A stretch of 64,000 nucleotides of DNA from Paramecium sonneborni. Taxonomy: Eukaryota; Ciliophora; Oligohymenophorea; Peniculida; Parameciidae. Numbering within the stretch: the stretch's first letter is position 1; every line of letters starts with the position of its first letter. The translations under genes and the position numbers were made by a program. The stretch covers positions 63,902 to 127,901 of the forward strand of contig CAJJDN010000059.1 in assembly GCA_905182985.1 (NCBI GenBank), written 5' to 3'. Shown piece after piece: positions 46,733-59,804 of this stretch. The notes beneath the pieces were generated by a model. The model was given only the letters and a program-made list of their open reading frames with translations. It made no database searches and had not been told where the DNA came from.

Positions 46733-47655
46733 ATGCAATTCAATTAATCAAATTCAACTATTTATAATAAGGACAATCATCATATTGAATCTAATCCTAT
46801 TGGATCTAATATATAAATACCAATCAATCCTTCTACTACAGAAATGACTTTATTAAGTTATATATAAACTAATGAACTTCAAAAAACAATTTTTAAATTT
46901 ATTAATATCTAGATCTTTCAACTATCTTTGATTCCAAAAAACTATTCATGATTTTTGTCATCCTCTCATATTTACTATATATATTCCAAGATTTTATTCC
47001 AATAATTTATGATTTTGTTATTTTTGGAATTACCTTACTATTTTCATTTTTATCGTTTTTCTAATCCTGCCTATTTAATTAGAAGAAAAGAACCTCTTTA
47101 TACTTTAATAACAACAGTTGACCATCAAAATATATGTCCTTTTTATCTTGTTATAAAATTACCTCGCAGTAAACATTGTGATATTTGTAAACGTTGTCTT
47201 TTAGTTTATGATCATCATTGCCCTTGGATCAATAATTGTGTAAAATTCTTATATATATATTAGGTTGATGCTCTAAATCATTTGTTTTTTATTTTATTGT
47301 ATTTGTAATTACTTTGAATACTATATATGCTATAGTCAAAACTATTAAATTATGTTTTATTGGGAACTAAAATAAATTGCAATTTTTTAATGAACCTTTA
47401 GTATTTTGGACAATCTTATCCTTGAATTTATTAATAGAGGTTTTTTTGTTTTTTTTATTTCTTACATTCTTATTACACAGATTTATTGTATTTATTGTAT
47501 TTTTTTAAGGTCAAACAACATATGAACATCATAGATTAACCATTCAAAATTAGGTATCTAATATTATTAATTCTAATAATAATTCCTAAGTTAATAATAA
47601 TAATTCCCTCGTTCAAAATTAATTGCTTTCTCCAAAAATAGAAAGATAAGTCTGA
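46733..47655 (+). CDS. DHHC-type palmitoyltransferase
   Basis: Multi-pass membrane S-acyltransferase of about 270 residues. Seen: polar N terminus ([20 protein letters not shown]), a pair of membrane helices around 46945-47060, then the Cys-rich domain [35 protein letters not shown] with the catalytic DHHC Cys, further membrane helices (47280-47500) and QTTYEHHR, equivalent of the family TTxE motif, then an Asn-rich tail. Introns: about 28 nt near 47056-47083, 24 nt at 47240-47263, and one near 47297-47335. One frame change between 46860 and 46945 is unresolved. It begins only 26 bases after the eS31 stop on the same strand. Confidence 0.8.
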
Positions 47656-48263
47656 TGTTCATTCGAAAATTTCCTCAATTTTTTAAGTAATGCAACAATT
47701 CAAAGAAAAAAAGAAAAAGCACTCCAACCCTGATGAACATTCATTTTTTATTTTTAGGATATTATATTTTTTATTATTAGAAATTTCAGGAATATAATTG
47801 TTCTGTATAATTTAATCTTATTTCTTATTTATTTCAAATTTAATATCTTTTCCTATATTCAACAATTATATATTAACTCACTCAATTAATATGATATTTT
47901 TCGAAAAAAGCTAGATTAAATTGTCCTAATTTTTATTTATTAAACTTAAAATTCTTTATCTAGAAAGATAATTTATGAGAAAATGAGATATTTAAAAAAA
48001 ATTATTTTGTCAGCAATTACTATAAATTGATTTAAGCATTTAATGTTATATATGTTTAAGATATTTATTTACTTCTTATAGAAACCTATATTTGATTCAA
48101 ATTGTGCATATAATATTTTAAAATTTGAATGTAAAAATGGTTATTCTAACAAGTTTAAACAATTAATATGATTAATTTATGATAATTATTTGGAAAAATG
48201 TTACATATAAAGATTTAATTCAAAATTCATTTTTGTTGAGGGTCATTTATATAAATAAAAAAA
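47656..48263. other. Intergenic, about 610 bases
   Basis: AT-rich with no supported frame. A purine-rich patch near 47695-47730 (AAAGAAAAAAAGAAAAAGC) may belong to the 3' UTR of the DHHC gene. Confidence 0.4.
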
Positions 48264-49336
48264 ATGAGTAGACAAAGGGTAAACTCTAAGTATATTTTTT
48301 TTTTTAATAAAAATAGATCCCCAACTGTAAATAAGCAGATTAAGAAACATAGTAAGGATTCAGATTCAAGTTCTTCTGAAAGGAGATATGGGAAATTTTG
48401 GAAAGCTAATGAGGATGCCCTTTTGATTGAATTGCACACTAAATATAATGGGAATTGGCGTTCAATTGCAGAAGAGATACCTGGGAGGAATTTAAGTCAA
48501 TGTTAACAAAGATGGAAGCGTATAAATCCAAATAAGGTAGAATTTGAAAGGTTATACATATATAGACTAAATTACGAAAGTAGTGGAGTGATGAAGAGGA
48601 CAAACGGGTGATTCTTTTTGTTGAACAATATGGTCGAAATTGGAAAGTTATAGAAGGATTCATGGAAGGCAGATCAAGTAAATAGATTAGAGAGAGGTTT
48701 TTAAATAATTTGGATCCAGAGATCAATCATTAAAAATTTACACCTTATGAAGATAAAATAATTTTAGAATAGTATCGAATATATGGACCAAAATGGAGTG
48801 AGATTGCAAAGATGTTAGATAGAAGACCAGTAATATTGTATTTAAAACATAAGGAAAACCAAGTGAAAAATAGATTTTATTCGTTTATAAAGAGAGTACA
48901 TATGTTAGAAGAGAGATCGGACGATGATGATGATGATGATAGAGAATCTTCATTTTCTGAATAGGCTCCACTTCCTTAACCAATTCCAATTTATTAACCT
49001 TTAGAGACAATATAGTCTTTAAAGGAGGAATATGATAATACTAAGAATGATTCAATGAGAAATGATTCATTTATGAATATTCAAAATAGAACACCATCAC
49101 ATAGAATTCAACCGTCAATTAATTTAATTTAGGGTTTAGATTCTTTTGATTCAAAATAATTTGAAGGAATTCATTCACAAGACATTTCTCCTTTTCATTA
49201 GAGAAGAATATTAATGGATTATAGTCCAATAAATTTCGAATATGCACATCATCATCCTAATTTTGATAATGTTTAAGAGGACGTGAAAGAATTGAGGAGT
49301 TAAATAGAATGTATAAGTTTAGAAAAGATCAATTGA
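48264..49336 (+). CDS. Three-repeat MYB (R1R2R3) DNA-binding protein
   Basis: 330 residues with introns of 27, 29 and 24 nt (total divisible by three). Three MYB/SANT repeats with the regularly spaced Trp: R1 KFWKANEDALLIELHTKYNG then NWRSIAEEIPGRNLSQCQQR; R2 KQWSDEEDKRVILFVEQYG then NWKVIEGFMEGRSSKQIRER; R3 FTPYEDKIILEQYRIYGP then KWSEIAKMLDRRPENQVKNR. Nuclear transcription factor of the c-MYB type or a CDC5/SNAPc-like variant. After the repeats comes an acidic run of Asp and a polar, Gln/Asn-rich tail of about 130 residues that may activate transcription. The TGA lies about 100 bases before the PARP start. Confidence 0.88.
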
Positions 49337-49438
49337 TATTTTAATATTTTTATTTATTTATTTATTTATTTATATTCCTTAAAAAAGGGTATTATAATAT
49401 TATAAGATTAAATTTTGAAATTATTTTGATTAAATAAT

Positions 49439-52400
49439 ATGAAAACTCGCAGATAGAAATCAGAACCTAAATATGCATATTAATATAAAAAAGATTAAAT
49501 ATTAGGACAAAGTGAAAATGGTTAACCATTATTGTACAAGGTAGTTGAAGACATGAAAACAAATGATCATAGATCTTAATTGAGAGTAGTTAAATTGGAA
49601 TAATAAGAAAAATTGAAGGATGGAAAAGTGGTTTATAAAGAAGCTGAAGAACTTTTATTATCTGTTAAAGAACGCACGTAAAATTAAATATATTTTTAGT
49701 AAAGTAGTTGATGATGTGGAAGTAAAATCTGCAAAACCAAATCCAAGAAGTAAGTCAGCTGTTACATTTTTTACTTTTCCCCAAGATACTCTTTAAGAAA
49801 TTGCAAAGAATATGAAATAGGTTCCCGCCAATACAAAATAATAAAAAAAATAAGTAAGTTCAGAGAGTGAGAGTGAGAATGAGGAAGAGGAAGAGGAACC
49901 ACCAAAAAAATACACAATCAAAAAAGGTTAAAAGCAATAAGTGAAAGGATAGCATGAAATAAAATAAGTTAAAAATAAGTAAAGAAAATAATAAGAAAAA
50001 GAGAATAGTGACAATAAAGATAATGAAGAAGAAGATAAAGAAGAAGATGAAGAAGAAGATAAAGAAGAACTTAATGAAGAAGATGAAAAAGAAGTAAAAC
50101 TATCTAAAAAAAGATCTTTCTAAAAATAAACTAAAAGCTTGGTTGAAAATATTCAAAAAGAAAAAGAAGGAAAGGTATAGAAGAGAGATGGGAAAAAATA
50201 AAAAAAAGATGATACAGAAGAAAGTGAATAAGATGAGGAAGAGAATGAGTCAGAGATTTTTTAAAAAGTTTAAAAGTAATAAATTAAGAAATCATCTGAT
50301 ACAAAATAATTATCTTAACTAGTTCAAGATACTTCATAAATATTATAAATATTGAAAGAATCATAATAAAAAGGAAGAGTATAAACATAAAAGTAGAAGG
50401 AGGATAATGAAAATGAAGAAAAGTCTTAATAATTTTCTATTGATAGTAAAAAAAAGAAAGGAAGTAAAAATAACTCTGCTCTTAAATCTAAATCTCAGTC
50501 TTCTCAACCAGATAAATTTATAAAAGGGAAAGTGAATCCAAATTATTAAGATATAAGAAATATATGTGAATAATTTGAAGGAGCAAGTTCAAAATTTCAT
50601 GATTACAGTAGCATAATAATGAATAATAAAGAATTGATTAGAGCTGCATAAACAGGCAATAAAAAATTATTATAAGATATATTTACAAACTCTTAAAAGA
50701 TTAGTAATTTATTCTAAAGATGGGGTCCTGAAAATGAAATAAATGCTTTGGAATTAATATTTTAAAGATAAGATAAGGAAATGCTTTTGTAATTTATCAA
50801 ATCAATTGGTAAATTAAAATTAGGAGTAACTCCAAAATGTTCATTAAAAGAAATAACAACAGGTTACAATGATAAGTTTGCTTATGGTACTAGAACTAGG
50901 AAGGTTGCATTAAGTAGAGGAGGAAGGGAAGGAAATAATGCATTTGTTTATGATTTAAATTAAGATGATAGTCTAGGGCGTTATTAGATTTAAAGGTTAA
51001 TGAAAATTGAAACTGAACCAGAATTTTTTGGATTAATGATAGCTTAATTAGGGAATGAACATTAATATTATGATGCTATAGCTATGGCAGTTAGATGTGG
51101 TAATTGGAGAACAGCAGGATATTTAGTTTAAAAAGCAATGGAGAGAGGACATATGTATGGATATAATTAAGTACATGTTGATGTTCTAAATTATACAAAT
51201 GCTACTCGTATTGGAAATATCAAGAAACCATCAGCAACAAAAAAAACTATTGGATTGTATTTAATAACACCAATACATTGTGCAGCAATCAATCCTAATC
51301 ATAGTTGTTTATAAAAATTACTTGAAATTTCTTAAGAGTTTAATATTTTGGATGAAATTCATAGAAAGCCTGTTCATTATGCTGCTGTTTCTTAAACAAA
51401 TGATTGTTTAAAATATTTATTGGAGAATGGTATTGATGCAAGAGAAGGAGATAGATTTAAAAATACTCCATTGATGCTTGCTGCTTAAAATGGAAGAGCA
51501 CATAATATAGAACTTTTAGTTTCTAATAATATTGATGGAAAGAATAAAGATGGAAATGCTGCTATTCATTTAGCTTGTATTGGAGGTCATTTAGAAACAG
51601 TTTAAATTCTTTTAAAAAATGGAGCATAAATTAATTAACCAGGCTAATTTAAAATGACTCCATTGATTATTGCAAGTGCTTATGGACACTATGATTTAGT
51701 GAAGTATCTAATCGAATAAGGAGCTAAAGTATTAAGTAAAGATAAATATGGAAGATCTTCTTGCATAATGGCAGCTAGAAATGGAAATCTTAAAATACTT
51801 TCCATTCTACTTTATAATGGAGCTGAATTTAATATGCCAGATTCATCAAAAAATACACCTCTTCATTATGCTGCTGCTTATGGATTTCCTGAATGTATTG
51901 AAGAATTAATGAAAGCTGGAGCAGATTAAAATCTACCGAATTCTTGGAAATTAACTCCCTTATCTGTAGCTTTATAAAAAAATCATTTAGGTGTTGTGAA
52001 AATTCTCTTAAATTATCCAAGTACTGATGTCAATTGTAAAGATGATGAAGGAAGAACTCTAATTTCATCAAGTTTGAATAGATTTAATGCTGATTCTTTT
52101 GAATATATGAAATACTTAATTCTTGAAAAAAATGCAAATGTCAAAACACCTGATTTATAAGATAAAACACCACTTCATTATGCTGTTTTAATCTCTAGGA
52201 AAAATGTTAAATAATATTATTAAAAATGGAATGAAATGATGAAAGCTGAAAAACAGGATATTAAAAATAATTATGAATAACTAATTTCAGATTTAATTGA
52301 ATTATTAATTAATGCTGGTGCAGATGCTAATGTTCCAGATGTTAATGGTTAAACTCCTTTCATTTAAGCATTAATGAGTCAAAATTTCAAAACAGCAGAA

Positions 52401-55400
52401 CTAATAATGAAATTAACTGTACCAAAGTTTGATTTTATTGATAATAAAGACAAAAACATATTGCATAAATTAATAGAATGTAAACTATTCTTAAATCCAA
52501 AGGGATATACTATTTTAGAAAATGTTATTAAAACTGTTGATTAATCTTACATTAATTAATATGATGAAAATGGATGGAATCCATTATTATATTTGATATC
52601 AGAATATACAAAAACTGCATAATAATAACACTATCAAATTTACAATAAAAAAATTTAACAGTTATAAGTTAAGTTATTTGAATAGAAAATCTCAGAGTTA
52701 CCACCAGAAAAAGTTTAAATAGATGAAGAGATAAAACTTGATGAAGAGGAAGAATAAGAATAAGAAAGAGATTTAAGTAAAGTAGTAGATGATGATGAAA
52801 CAAGTGATTAGGATTTGAGTGAAGAGGACGTAGATGAAGAAGAAGATTAAGATGAAGAGGAAATCTAATATAAAAGAAAAAAAACAGCATTTAAAAATCC
52901 TTAAATCATTCTTAACACACCATAACCAAAATTATTAAGTGGAATTAAAACAAATACCAAGATTTCAAAACATGATTCTTTTTATGCAAATTCTTAGAAT
53001 TAATTTTAATAAGAACAATAACTCTAAGCTGGCGGAGACATATATCATTAAAAAACATTTTATTACAACAGCAAACCAATTATTATCCATTTGATTAAAG
53101 AATAAGTGGATTAATTAAAATAGGAAGCTCTCTAAGCTTCTTTTTTAATACAAGAAACAGTTCTCAAACTATTTAAATTATTAATAAATTTTGGAGCCAA
53201 CTCAAATAGTATAGTGATAAAAAGAAAGAAGTTTAGGTAAGCAGATTAATTATAGTAAGATTAATAAGAAACTAAAGAGGATCCTTTTATTGATGAAGGT
53301 AGTTATACAATAGCTCATTTTGTATTTAGGTCCTTCCATAGTGTGTCTTTTCTCTAAGGATTATAAAGAATCTCTAATATTTCATTAAAAGAAACAACTC
53401 ATAATAATATAAGCCCTATTCACTTGTTTGCTACCACATGCAACAAATATCTAATATGTGGAAGAAAATAAGAAGCTAGTGAAACATTCTTAAAATTTGT
53501 TATAAACCATGTTGATATCAAAGTTAAGGATTTTAATTTAAATACTCCTACAAGTATTTTGGGCTTACGTTATAATGAAGATCTTAATTGGTTTATTGAA
53601 TATTTATTAGTTTATGGGGGATGTATAGATAATTTAAATAAAAATAATGAGGTTCCACTTTAGAAGTGGGTTAAAATGAATAACGTAAAAGTTGTAGAGT
53701 TCTTTTTGAGTTAATTTAGAGCTGATCCGAATTTTAGAGATAAACATAAAAGGACTGCATTACATCATGCTATAAACTCTTCGAATTCTTAAGCAGATGC
53801 TAGTTTTGAAATGGAACATTTATTAATAATGAATAATGCCAATACTAATGTTATTGATTATTTATAAAGAACTCCTCTGTTTTATGCTTTTACAAAATTT
53901 AACAAACAAAATGATTTTTCTGAAATAGATCCTTTTGAAACAGTTTCGTCAATATTAGCAGATAAGAATTGCTCTGTTAATTGTTTAGATATTTATAAAA
54001 GATCTCCTTTACATTATGCTGCATTAAGAGGTAGTGTAATATCTGGTAGATATATGATTAAAATGAATGCTATGGTAGATGATATTGATATATATGGAAA
54101 TACACCTTTAGGTCTAGCCTTCATAAGTGGTCATTCTAATTTCTGCACAATGCTCATAGACAATAAAGCAAATGTGAATAGAAATGCAATAGTTATTGAT
54201 ATTGAAAAAGTGAGATAAGAAGAGAAGAAGTAGAGATAAGAAAGAAGAGAAAAAGGAGAGGAAGTTGAAACGGATGATGAAGGACTTTCAAATTCAATAG
54301 AAACTGAAAATAATAATATATCTGGACTTTAAGGTGGTCTATTTGGAGGTGTTAGACTTCCTACTTTTCCTAATAAAGTAATCTCTAGAAATGCTTTTGG
54401 ATAAAACACTTAATTAAATTAATTGCCCTAACCTACAAAATTTTCTCCTGGAACTTATTCATATTTTAAATTAGCAATCAAATAAGGATGGTAAGGTGTT
54501 GCATATTTATTGATTACTGATGGATACGATTTATAAAGAGCTATTGAAGATGCTATGATGGAAGATCAATTTAAATTAGTTAGAACTTTACTCTTAAAAG
54601 TTAAGGAGGATTCAGTTATTCAAAAATGCAATCATAACAATTAAAATCTTTTTCACATTTTTGCAATTAAAGGTAGAAATTGTAGTTAAGATATGGCTAT
54701 TTTAATTGCAAATGAATTATCCAGAAGAGGTATAGATAAGAATCCTACTGATAATTTAATGAATACTCCTTTACATTATGCATGCTAAAATAATTTTCCT
54801 TAAATGATCAAATACTTATTAAATAGAAATAGTGATCCTAATGCTTTTAATTCTGATAAAAATACCCCTTTTTCTATTAGATTACAAAGTAATTATAAAG
54901 TTTTCGCGGATCCTGTAGAATTAGGGCTATGGACAAACAGTAAAGTTAATTTAAATGTGAAATTTAACGTCAATAAAAAAGATTATTGTCTGACTCCTTT
55001 ATTATATTTAATTTAAGAATACCATGTTGAAGATGAAATTTTACTAACTAAATTTACTGATGCAGGATGTGATATTAATGAACGAACAGAAAAAGGGGAC
55101 ACTTCCTTGATTCTAGCAATTAAAAATAACTCTTTAAAATTAGTTAATTTTATTCTACATCATCCTCAATTTTAAAAGGAAGCCCATATCAGTGATTCAA
55201 ATTAAAGATCACCAATTCATCATGTAGTTTAGCCTTTAGAATTTGGATCTTATGAAAATATAGAGATGTTAGAAACTTTGGCTAAATTTTTTGATGTTAA
55301 TCTAATAGATAAATTTGGTAAGACTGCTTTAGACTATGCTTTTGATTAAGATTCAGGTGTTATGACTAGAGTTTTAAGAAATCTCAAAGCTGTCTAAAAT

Positions 55401-57237
55401 TTGAAATAAAAATAACCACGACTTCCAACTAGTGTAATTTCATAAGCTCAATGGGTCGAAAAGGAATTAGATATTGAAGCTGATGCCTAAAAATTTTTAG
55501 ATTAATTTGGAGATTAATTAGATGATAGTAAATTAGACTATAAAAATTAAGTTGATTCTTATGCTGTTCTTACTGGAAAGCTTGAAGTATTGGTAGACAA
55601 AGATATTGGTCCCTACTCCTTATTGATGACAAAAGTTGATATTGGCAATGGACTTTATTCAGAAAATGTGTTTTATAAAATGTAAGTCTTACATGAAATT
55701 AATCGAAATGTTTTTATTCTATTTACTAGATGGGGTAGAATAGGAAATGGAGGATAACATTAACAAACTCCTTTTGAAAGTTCTGAAGCAGCTATTAAAG
55801 AATTTAATAAGATTTTCTCTAACAAATCAGGTGGCAATAATTGGAGAAAAATTAAAACTGCAGAAGAAGAATTTGTAAAAAAACCTGGTAAATATTAATT
55901 AATGAACATCAAAAAATAGAAAAATCATAAATAATTAATGACTCCTTTTGATTTTAGTAAAAACTCTCCCTATCCTACATGTAAATTGGATGGTACTATA
56001 AAGAGATTTATTTTATAGTTTATCTAAGTAAAATTATATTAAAAAGATCTATAAGAGTTTCATGTAGATATGGAATTTTTGCCAATTGAAAGACTTGATA
56101 GAAAATAATTGGAAGTTGGCAAAGCTATTCTTAATGAACTAACAGATAGTGTTGAAGAATTAAAATAACTTAGATAGAAAGGAGAAATAGATGTTAAAAA
56201 GATATTACAAATTTCATTTGAAATAGCTGATAAATCAAGTAGATTTTATGAATTAATTCCGATGATAGAATAAAGAACAGAACCTCTACATCCATTAGAT
56301 TCTATTGAAGCTATTAATCAAAAATTATTGCTCATTGAAACTTTACTCAATTTTGAAATTACTTCCAAGATTTTATTGGGAGCTCATTTGATGAAATAAT
56401 CCATAAATCCACTTAATTATTGTTTCAACGCTCTAAATGTAAGAGTCATTACACTCCATCAAGAGCATCCAGAATTTAAATTAATTCATCAATATATAAA
56501 TCAATCTTCATCACCAAAAATATCTAACATTTTTGCCATTGAAAGAAGAGGAGAAGCTGAAAGATTTGAAATCAATAAATAATACAATAGATTATTACTC
56601 TGGCATGGTTCTAAAATATCTAACTTTATGGGTATTTTAGCTTAAGGACTTAAAGGTTAGATATTTAGCTTATTTTTTAGTTGCACCACCTTGGGCACTC
56701 AATACAGGAGCTATGTTTGGTAAGGGAATCTATTTTGCTGATATGTTCTAAAAGTCTTATGCTTACACTGACGATTGGTCACTTCATTATAATTCTTATA
56801 AGGGACTCTTTTAGTAAGGAGGAGGACATTGGAAAAAACAATAAAAAGTAGTTAAAGATGAGCAAGAAGAAATTCAAAGATATAGATATATGTTGCTTTG
56901 TGAGGTTGCAGTTGGTAAATCTTAAGAACTTTACTAAGCAGATTATGTTCAAAATTTACCAAGTATTTTCTATTTATTATTATTAGAAAAATATTAATCT
57001 GTAAAGGGATGTGGAAGAAGGGGACCTGATTATAAATAATCAGTTATTTTATCAAATGGATGCAAAGTTCCCGTTGGTTAGTGTATCGAATATTCAGAAC
57101 CTAAAAAGAAGGATAAAGAGGGCAAACCTATATAATACTATTTATAACATAACGAATATATAATATATGATGAAACTAAGGTTAAATTTAGATATTTGGT
57201 TTAATTAGATACTATGGATACAATTGATGAATACTGA
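49439..57237 (+). CDS. Ankyrin-WGR-PARP: giant poly(ADP-ribose) polymerase
   Basis: 2,583 residues with just two introns (49678-49699 and 56656-56680). Order: basic/acidic low-complexity N terminus (1 to about 330), a domain of unknown fold (about 330-590), about twenty ankyrin repeats (about 600-1975) interrupted by an acidic EEEDQDEEE region, WGR domain (about 2035-2150; RWGRIGNGGQ), PARP regulatory helical domain (about 2180-2340) and the catalytic domain. The catalytic triad is H2382 (LLLWHGSKISN), Y2416 (GKGIYFADMFQKSYAYT) and E2557 (NEYIIYDETKVKFRYL). So it should make poly(ADP-ribose) chains from NAD+. WGR domains usually bind DNA breaks, so a DNA-damage role is inferred. The ankyrin plus PARP pairing recalls tankyrase, but tankyrases carry SAM rather than WGR. 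Confidence 0.93.
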
Positions 57238-57369
57238 ATTTTCTATTTTTTATACCATTTATATTAATTTTTATTGAAAAAAGAATGAAAATGGTTGAAG
57301 AATATTGAAATAGATCGACAAGTTTACTTTTTTTATTTAAATCAATAAATAAAAAAAGTTTGTTCATAT

Positions 57370-59803
57370 TCAGATTCTCCTGTTAGGGATTAATGCTTTC
57401 AACATGCCATCTTGTTCTTTTCTTTATTTTTTGCTCACTTTTTAAGTTAATTGTAGCAATGAGGGATCAGCGTTGTCTAAGATTGTAATATAATAGATAC
57501 CTGGTTCATATTTTAAGCAGAAGCATACCTTCTTAGCATTAGGACTATCAGAAGGTGATCCTCCATGAGCCAATTGACTCAAATATTATCCTAAAGCGCA
57601 CATAATATCTGCAGCATTGGTTGCAGTAATTTCAACAGTTTCTTAACATCTATAAATATTAAAATAGTAAATACTTTTCTTCTTATTCTTCTGGTTAATC
57701 TGGAGTTTCTTCAGAATCTTCTCCTGGAGTTTCTTCTCCACCTTCTTCTCCTACATCATCTTCTCCACCTTCTTCCCCTCCTTCTTCACCATCTTCAGGT
57801 ATACCGGGAACAGTAGAAGTACCATTTTTACTCTTAGGAATATCGCCTGGTACCCATCCTTCTTCTTCTTCTCCTGCAGCTTCTTCACCTTCAGGAACTT
57901 CTGGAGTACCTTCTTCTCCTTACTCTCCAGCTTCTTCTCCTGGCTCTCCAGCTTCTTCTCCTTCTTCTTCTCCTTGAGGTTAAGGTTAAGGTTCAGGAAC
58001 ACCTTCTTCCCCACCTTCTTCTCCTTCTTCAGGTATAGCAGGAATAGTAGAAGTTCCATTTTTATTTTTAGGAATATCACCTGGTACCCATCCTTCTTCT
58101 TCTTCTCCTTCAGGTTAACCTTCTTCACCTGGAGTACTTTCCTCTCCAGCTGGAACACCTTCTTCTCCTTCTGCTGGTGTTCCTTCTTCACCTACTGGTG
58201 TACCTTCTTCTCCTGCTGGTGTACCCTCTTCTCCTGCTGGTGTGCCTTCTTCAGTGACTCCTTCCTCCTCTGGTTAAGGACCATCTTCAGGACTGAATTC
58301 TTCTTCCGGTGATAATCCTTCTTCTTCTCCTTCATCTTCTGGAAGATCTCCTGGTCCTGAAGTATTATTTCTTTCACCTCCTCCTAATGATTCTTCTTCT
58401 TCTTCAGCTGCTGGTTCATGGAGTTCTTCTTCAGCTGGAGTTGTAGGTTCTCCTTCTTCTTCAGCAACAGGTTCTTCTCCTTCTTCAGCAGGTGGTGTAG
58501 TTTCACCTTCTTCTGGTTCTGGGGTCTCACCCTCTTCTGGGGATGGTGTGGTAGTTTCACCGCCTTCTTCTTCGCCTGGTACTGGTGGTGTAGTTTCACC
58601 TCCTTCTTCTTCACCTGGTACTGGTGGTGTAGTTTCTCCACCTTCTTCTTCACCTGGTATTGGTGGTGTAGTTTCTCCACCTTCTTCTTCGCCTGGTCCT
58701 GGAGGAGTGGTTTCACCACCTTCTTCTTCGCCTGGTCCTGGTGGTGTTGTTTCACCACCTTCTTCAGTTTCAACTTCTTCAGTTTCATCTTCTTCAGTTG
58801 TTTCTTCAACTTCTCCTTCATCTTATCCAGGATCTGGTACTGGATCATCAGTTGGAGTTTCAGGATCAGATGGTTTTGTAGGATCAACTGGTTTTGCTGG
58901 ATCAACTGGTGTTTCTGGTTTTTCACATTTTTCATCAGATCCTCCCATAGGAATATCAATAGTTTGTCCTCCTCCACATCCTCCTTATATAATGTGTAAT
59001 TCCTTGATTTGTCCTTTGATTTTAATGACTGTAACTGGATTTTAATGGCATTATTAATTAATGCTAGATAATTGTCTAATAAGGAAGGTAGCCAATTTGA
59101 GAAGAGCATCGCAACATTCACTTCTTTCTGATTCATTATCACTGCTTAATCTCTCTAATTGTCTTTCAATTTCATCGCAATGTGCTTATCCAATTTTGCT
59201 TGCTGTTTATGGAAGAACTAAAGACTTTATTTTCTTTGTCACAACTTAATTTATTTATTTCAACTATTATGGAGCAATCTCTAAACATATGATAAACTTA
59301 TTTACTCTTCTTTTATGTTTATTTCTTAACTTAAAGTAAGATCACTTCTAATTGTTTTAAAGTGTTAATATCTTTTTAGATATCATCCTTGTGATCAATG
59401 ATGTCGGCCCATGACTCGAGATTTTGTTCCAATTACACAAACTATTGCTAAGACGTGTTCTAACAATTAACATCCCCTAAATTGAGGTTGCTAATCTCAT
59501 TTAATGACATCGACAAGAGTGTGCCTTCAGCTTCAAATGCTTGGCATATATTTAAGAGGTACCTTAGGTCACTGTCAATGCACAGACTAACAAGACTATG
59601 AACTTGACTTATACCATTATTAATAATGAAATCGTTTTACTCCTTTATTTTTTTTAGACACAGAAACGGATAGTGTTCTCAATAAAATTTCGAAAAAAAT
59701 TTAATAATAACCAAGGCAATCCTCAACAAACTTTGGTAGAATAATTGTATCTCATTTCATATGATCTAATCAAACACTTAATATTTCAAACTTCTTCTAC
59801 CAG
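57370..59803 (-). CDS. Acidic Glu/Pro/Thr/Gly repeat protein (3' part, contig 1)
   Basis: Frame fixed by TGA at 57370 and a 25-nt intron near 57665. From the C terminus: a compact, Cys-containing domain (ADIMCALGQYLSQLAHGG, AKKVCFCLKYEPGIYYITIL), then about 430 residues of low complexity. Repeats: GGETTPPxPGEEE about five times (58590-58770), EEGTPAGE about four times (58165-58255), and two copies of a longer module containing EEEEGWVPGDIPKxKNGTST (57800-57880 and 58040-58125). Before them lie DPAKPVDPTKPSDPETPTDD and a Cys-rich helical part (SERSECCDALLKLATFLIRQ). Pro/Glu/Thr composition suggests an extended, possibly extracellular or secretory-granule protein. No family recognised. Its 5' region continues across the N at 59804. 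Confidence 0.6.
58581..59803. repeat. Direct duplication flanking an N, copy 1 (1,223 bp)
   Basis: From ACTGGTGGTGTAGTTTC to TTCTTCTACCAG just before the N. Repeated at 59805-61027. Nearly identical; a handful of differences cluster at about 58895-58965. Confidence 0.93.
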
Positions 59804-59804
59804 N
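59804..59804. other. Assembly gap (single N)
   Basis: One N between two near-identical 1,223-base segments, the same arrangement as at 17230. Confidence 0.95.

Noticed and set aside
58418..59045. Long plus-strand frames rich in Ser/Pro/Phe/Cys (for example VVSPPSSSPG units), also at 59745-60269
   Set aside because: Antisense to the acidic repeat gene; repeats without stops keep several frames open. The minus-strand frame has the conserved Cys residues, a proper intron and synonymous differences between copies.
58384..59142. Minus-strand frame with Lys/Leu/Gln/His repeats (MNQKEVNVAMLF...KKKVVKQHHQ)
   Set aside because: Same strand but shifted frame of the acidic repeat gene; the other frame gives balanced composition and joins the C-terminal domain through a 25-nt intron.
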